Assembly: GCA_964017235.1 (NCBI GenBank)
Contig: OZ024932.1
Coordinates: 82,463,451 to 82,527,450 of the forward strand
DNA: 64,000 nt
DNA from: Sabellastarte sp. h YS-2021
Lineage: Eukaryota > Annelida > Polychaeta > Sabellida > Sabellidae
Direction: 5' to 3'
A program made the translations under genes and the position numbers. The notes beneath the pieces were generated by a model. That model was given only the letters and a program-made list of their open reading frames with translations, was not told the DNA's origin and searched no databases. Shown here one piece after another: positions 63,465-64,000 of the stretch (position 1 is its first letter; each line of letters starts with the position of its first letter).

Positions 63465-64000
63465 ATGGTCCAAAATAGATGTAAATCAGCCCAAACCAGT
63501 ACTAAATATTGCTCTGTAACCATGAAACTTGGCCAAAATATCACCTGCCACTCACTAAATCTGATTGCACAGGTTTTAGCATTACATCTGGTGTACCAGT
63601 GGTGTCATCTGTGTCAAATATGGTCCAGGAAGGCGAAAATACAGCCTCAGGTGGCTGTATCGGGATGGTCTGATATTTTCTCAGTTAAGGCAGATTTAAG
63701 GCTGTAAACCACATTGTGTCCCACAGGAGTCGCCACTTGAATGAATTTTAGTGGTGTGTTCCTTCAGAAATGCATATCCAGTCCAAAGTACAGGTTCAGG
63801 GAGTGTAGGTGGCGAGGATGTCATAACATGCCAGATCAGTCCAAACCACCCCTTAAAGTTGATCAAACCTGCTCAAATTTTCACAGAAAACTCAGTTTAT
63901 ATCAGAGAATGAATTTGTATTGGTCTGGTCCACTCGAGGGCCATATTAGGAATTTTCATTTTCGGGGTGTGGGGGGGCCCCTTGGCCTCCCCTCATGGGG
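63465..64000 (+). repeat. Partial last copy m94 (536 of 682 bp), cut by the window end
   Basis: It carries C197, seven G and T518. It occupies the first position of what would be a third octamer (63741 is 5,460 bp after the matching base 58281). The window ends before sites 603, 643 and 650, so its class cannot be decided. Confidence 0.9.

Larger units (their letters stand above)
1..64000 (+). repeat. Satellite DNA array, 682-684 bp unit, about 93.8 copies
   Basis: The same 682-bp sequence recurs head to tail from the first to the last base, always in the same orientation. Neither array edge lies in the window, so the true array is longer. Copies differ at only a handful of sites, so identity between units is above 99%. 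Unit length is 682 bp in 59 full copies, 683 bp in 30 and 684 bp in 4; every length change I found is explained by a G-run at unit bases 507-513. No inverted, truncated or interrupted copy was seen. Such homogeneity over 64 kb is typical of centromeric or subtelomeric satellites kept uniform by unequal crossing over and gene conversion (established knowledge). The chromosomal position is inference. I do not recognise the family. Confidence 0.98.

Noticed and set aside
1-64000. CRISPR array or phage/plasmid repeat
   Set aside because: Units are 682 bp with no unique spacers, no cas genes and no bacterial coding sequence anywhere.
1-64000. The array as an assembly artefact made of one collapsed unit copied repeatedly
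   Set aside because: Ordered marker variants, private changes and different HOR periods along the window argue for real assembled sequence. Perfect agreement between long blocks (for example the octamers) still deserves a raw-read check.

Overview
The whole 64,000-base window is one uninterrupted head-to-tail satellite DNA array. A single unit of 682 bp (683 or 684 bp when a G-run gains one or two bases) is repeated 93 times in full, followed by a 536-bp partial copy. All copies are on the same strand. The bookkeeping closes exactly: 93 x 682, plus 30 units with one extra G, plus 4 units with two extra G, gives 63,464, and the 94th copy starts at 63,465. I see no gene, transposon, tRNA or rRNA, CRISPR array, telomere repeat or unique sequence.

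The window comes from a eukaryotic chromosome, most likely a centromeric, pericentromeric or subtelomeric block. A hand count on one unit gives about 42% GC but only 5-6 CpG where about 30 would be expected, which suggests a heavily CpG-methylated genome such as a vertebrate. I do not recognise the family and do not name a species.

Unit coordinates used below: base 1 is the A of the ATGGTCC at window position 1, and copies are numbered m1-m94. Copies are nearly identical. Almost all variation I found lies at eight recurrent sites: 165 G/A, 197 C/T, 303 G/A, the G-run 507-513 (7, 8 or 9 G), 518 T/C, 603 A/G, 643 G/A and 650 C/T. Four rare changes were seen only once each.

These markers show higher-order repeats (HORs), in order: a 4-mer/5-mer module marked by A643+T650 then T197 (2-11 kb); a 3-mer-based module marked by C518 then A165 (12-29 kb); a 3-mer marked by C518+A643 (29-35 kb); a 3,412-bp 5-mer marked by G603 (34-41 kb); a 1,365-bp dimer (41-46 kb); 3-mers and a 4-mer of the first type again (46-52.5 kb); and two tandem copies of a 5,460-bp octamer (52.5-63.5 kb). 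The outer parts of the window share one module while the inner part holds other, more local variants. This is the pattern expected if newer repeats expanded inside an older array. The unit also looks like an ancient dimer of two strongly diverged halves of about 340 bp.

Open reading frames exist in every unit but are broken by recurrent frameshifts and stops, and I do not call them genes. Variant sites were found by reading and by comparing translations; silent single-copy changes may have been missed.
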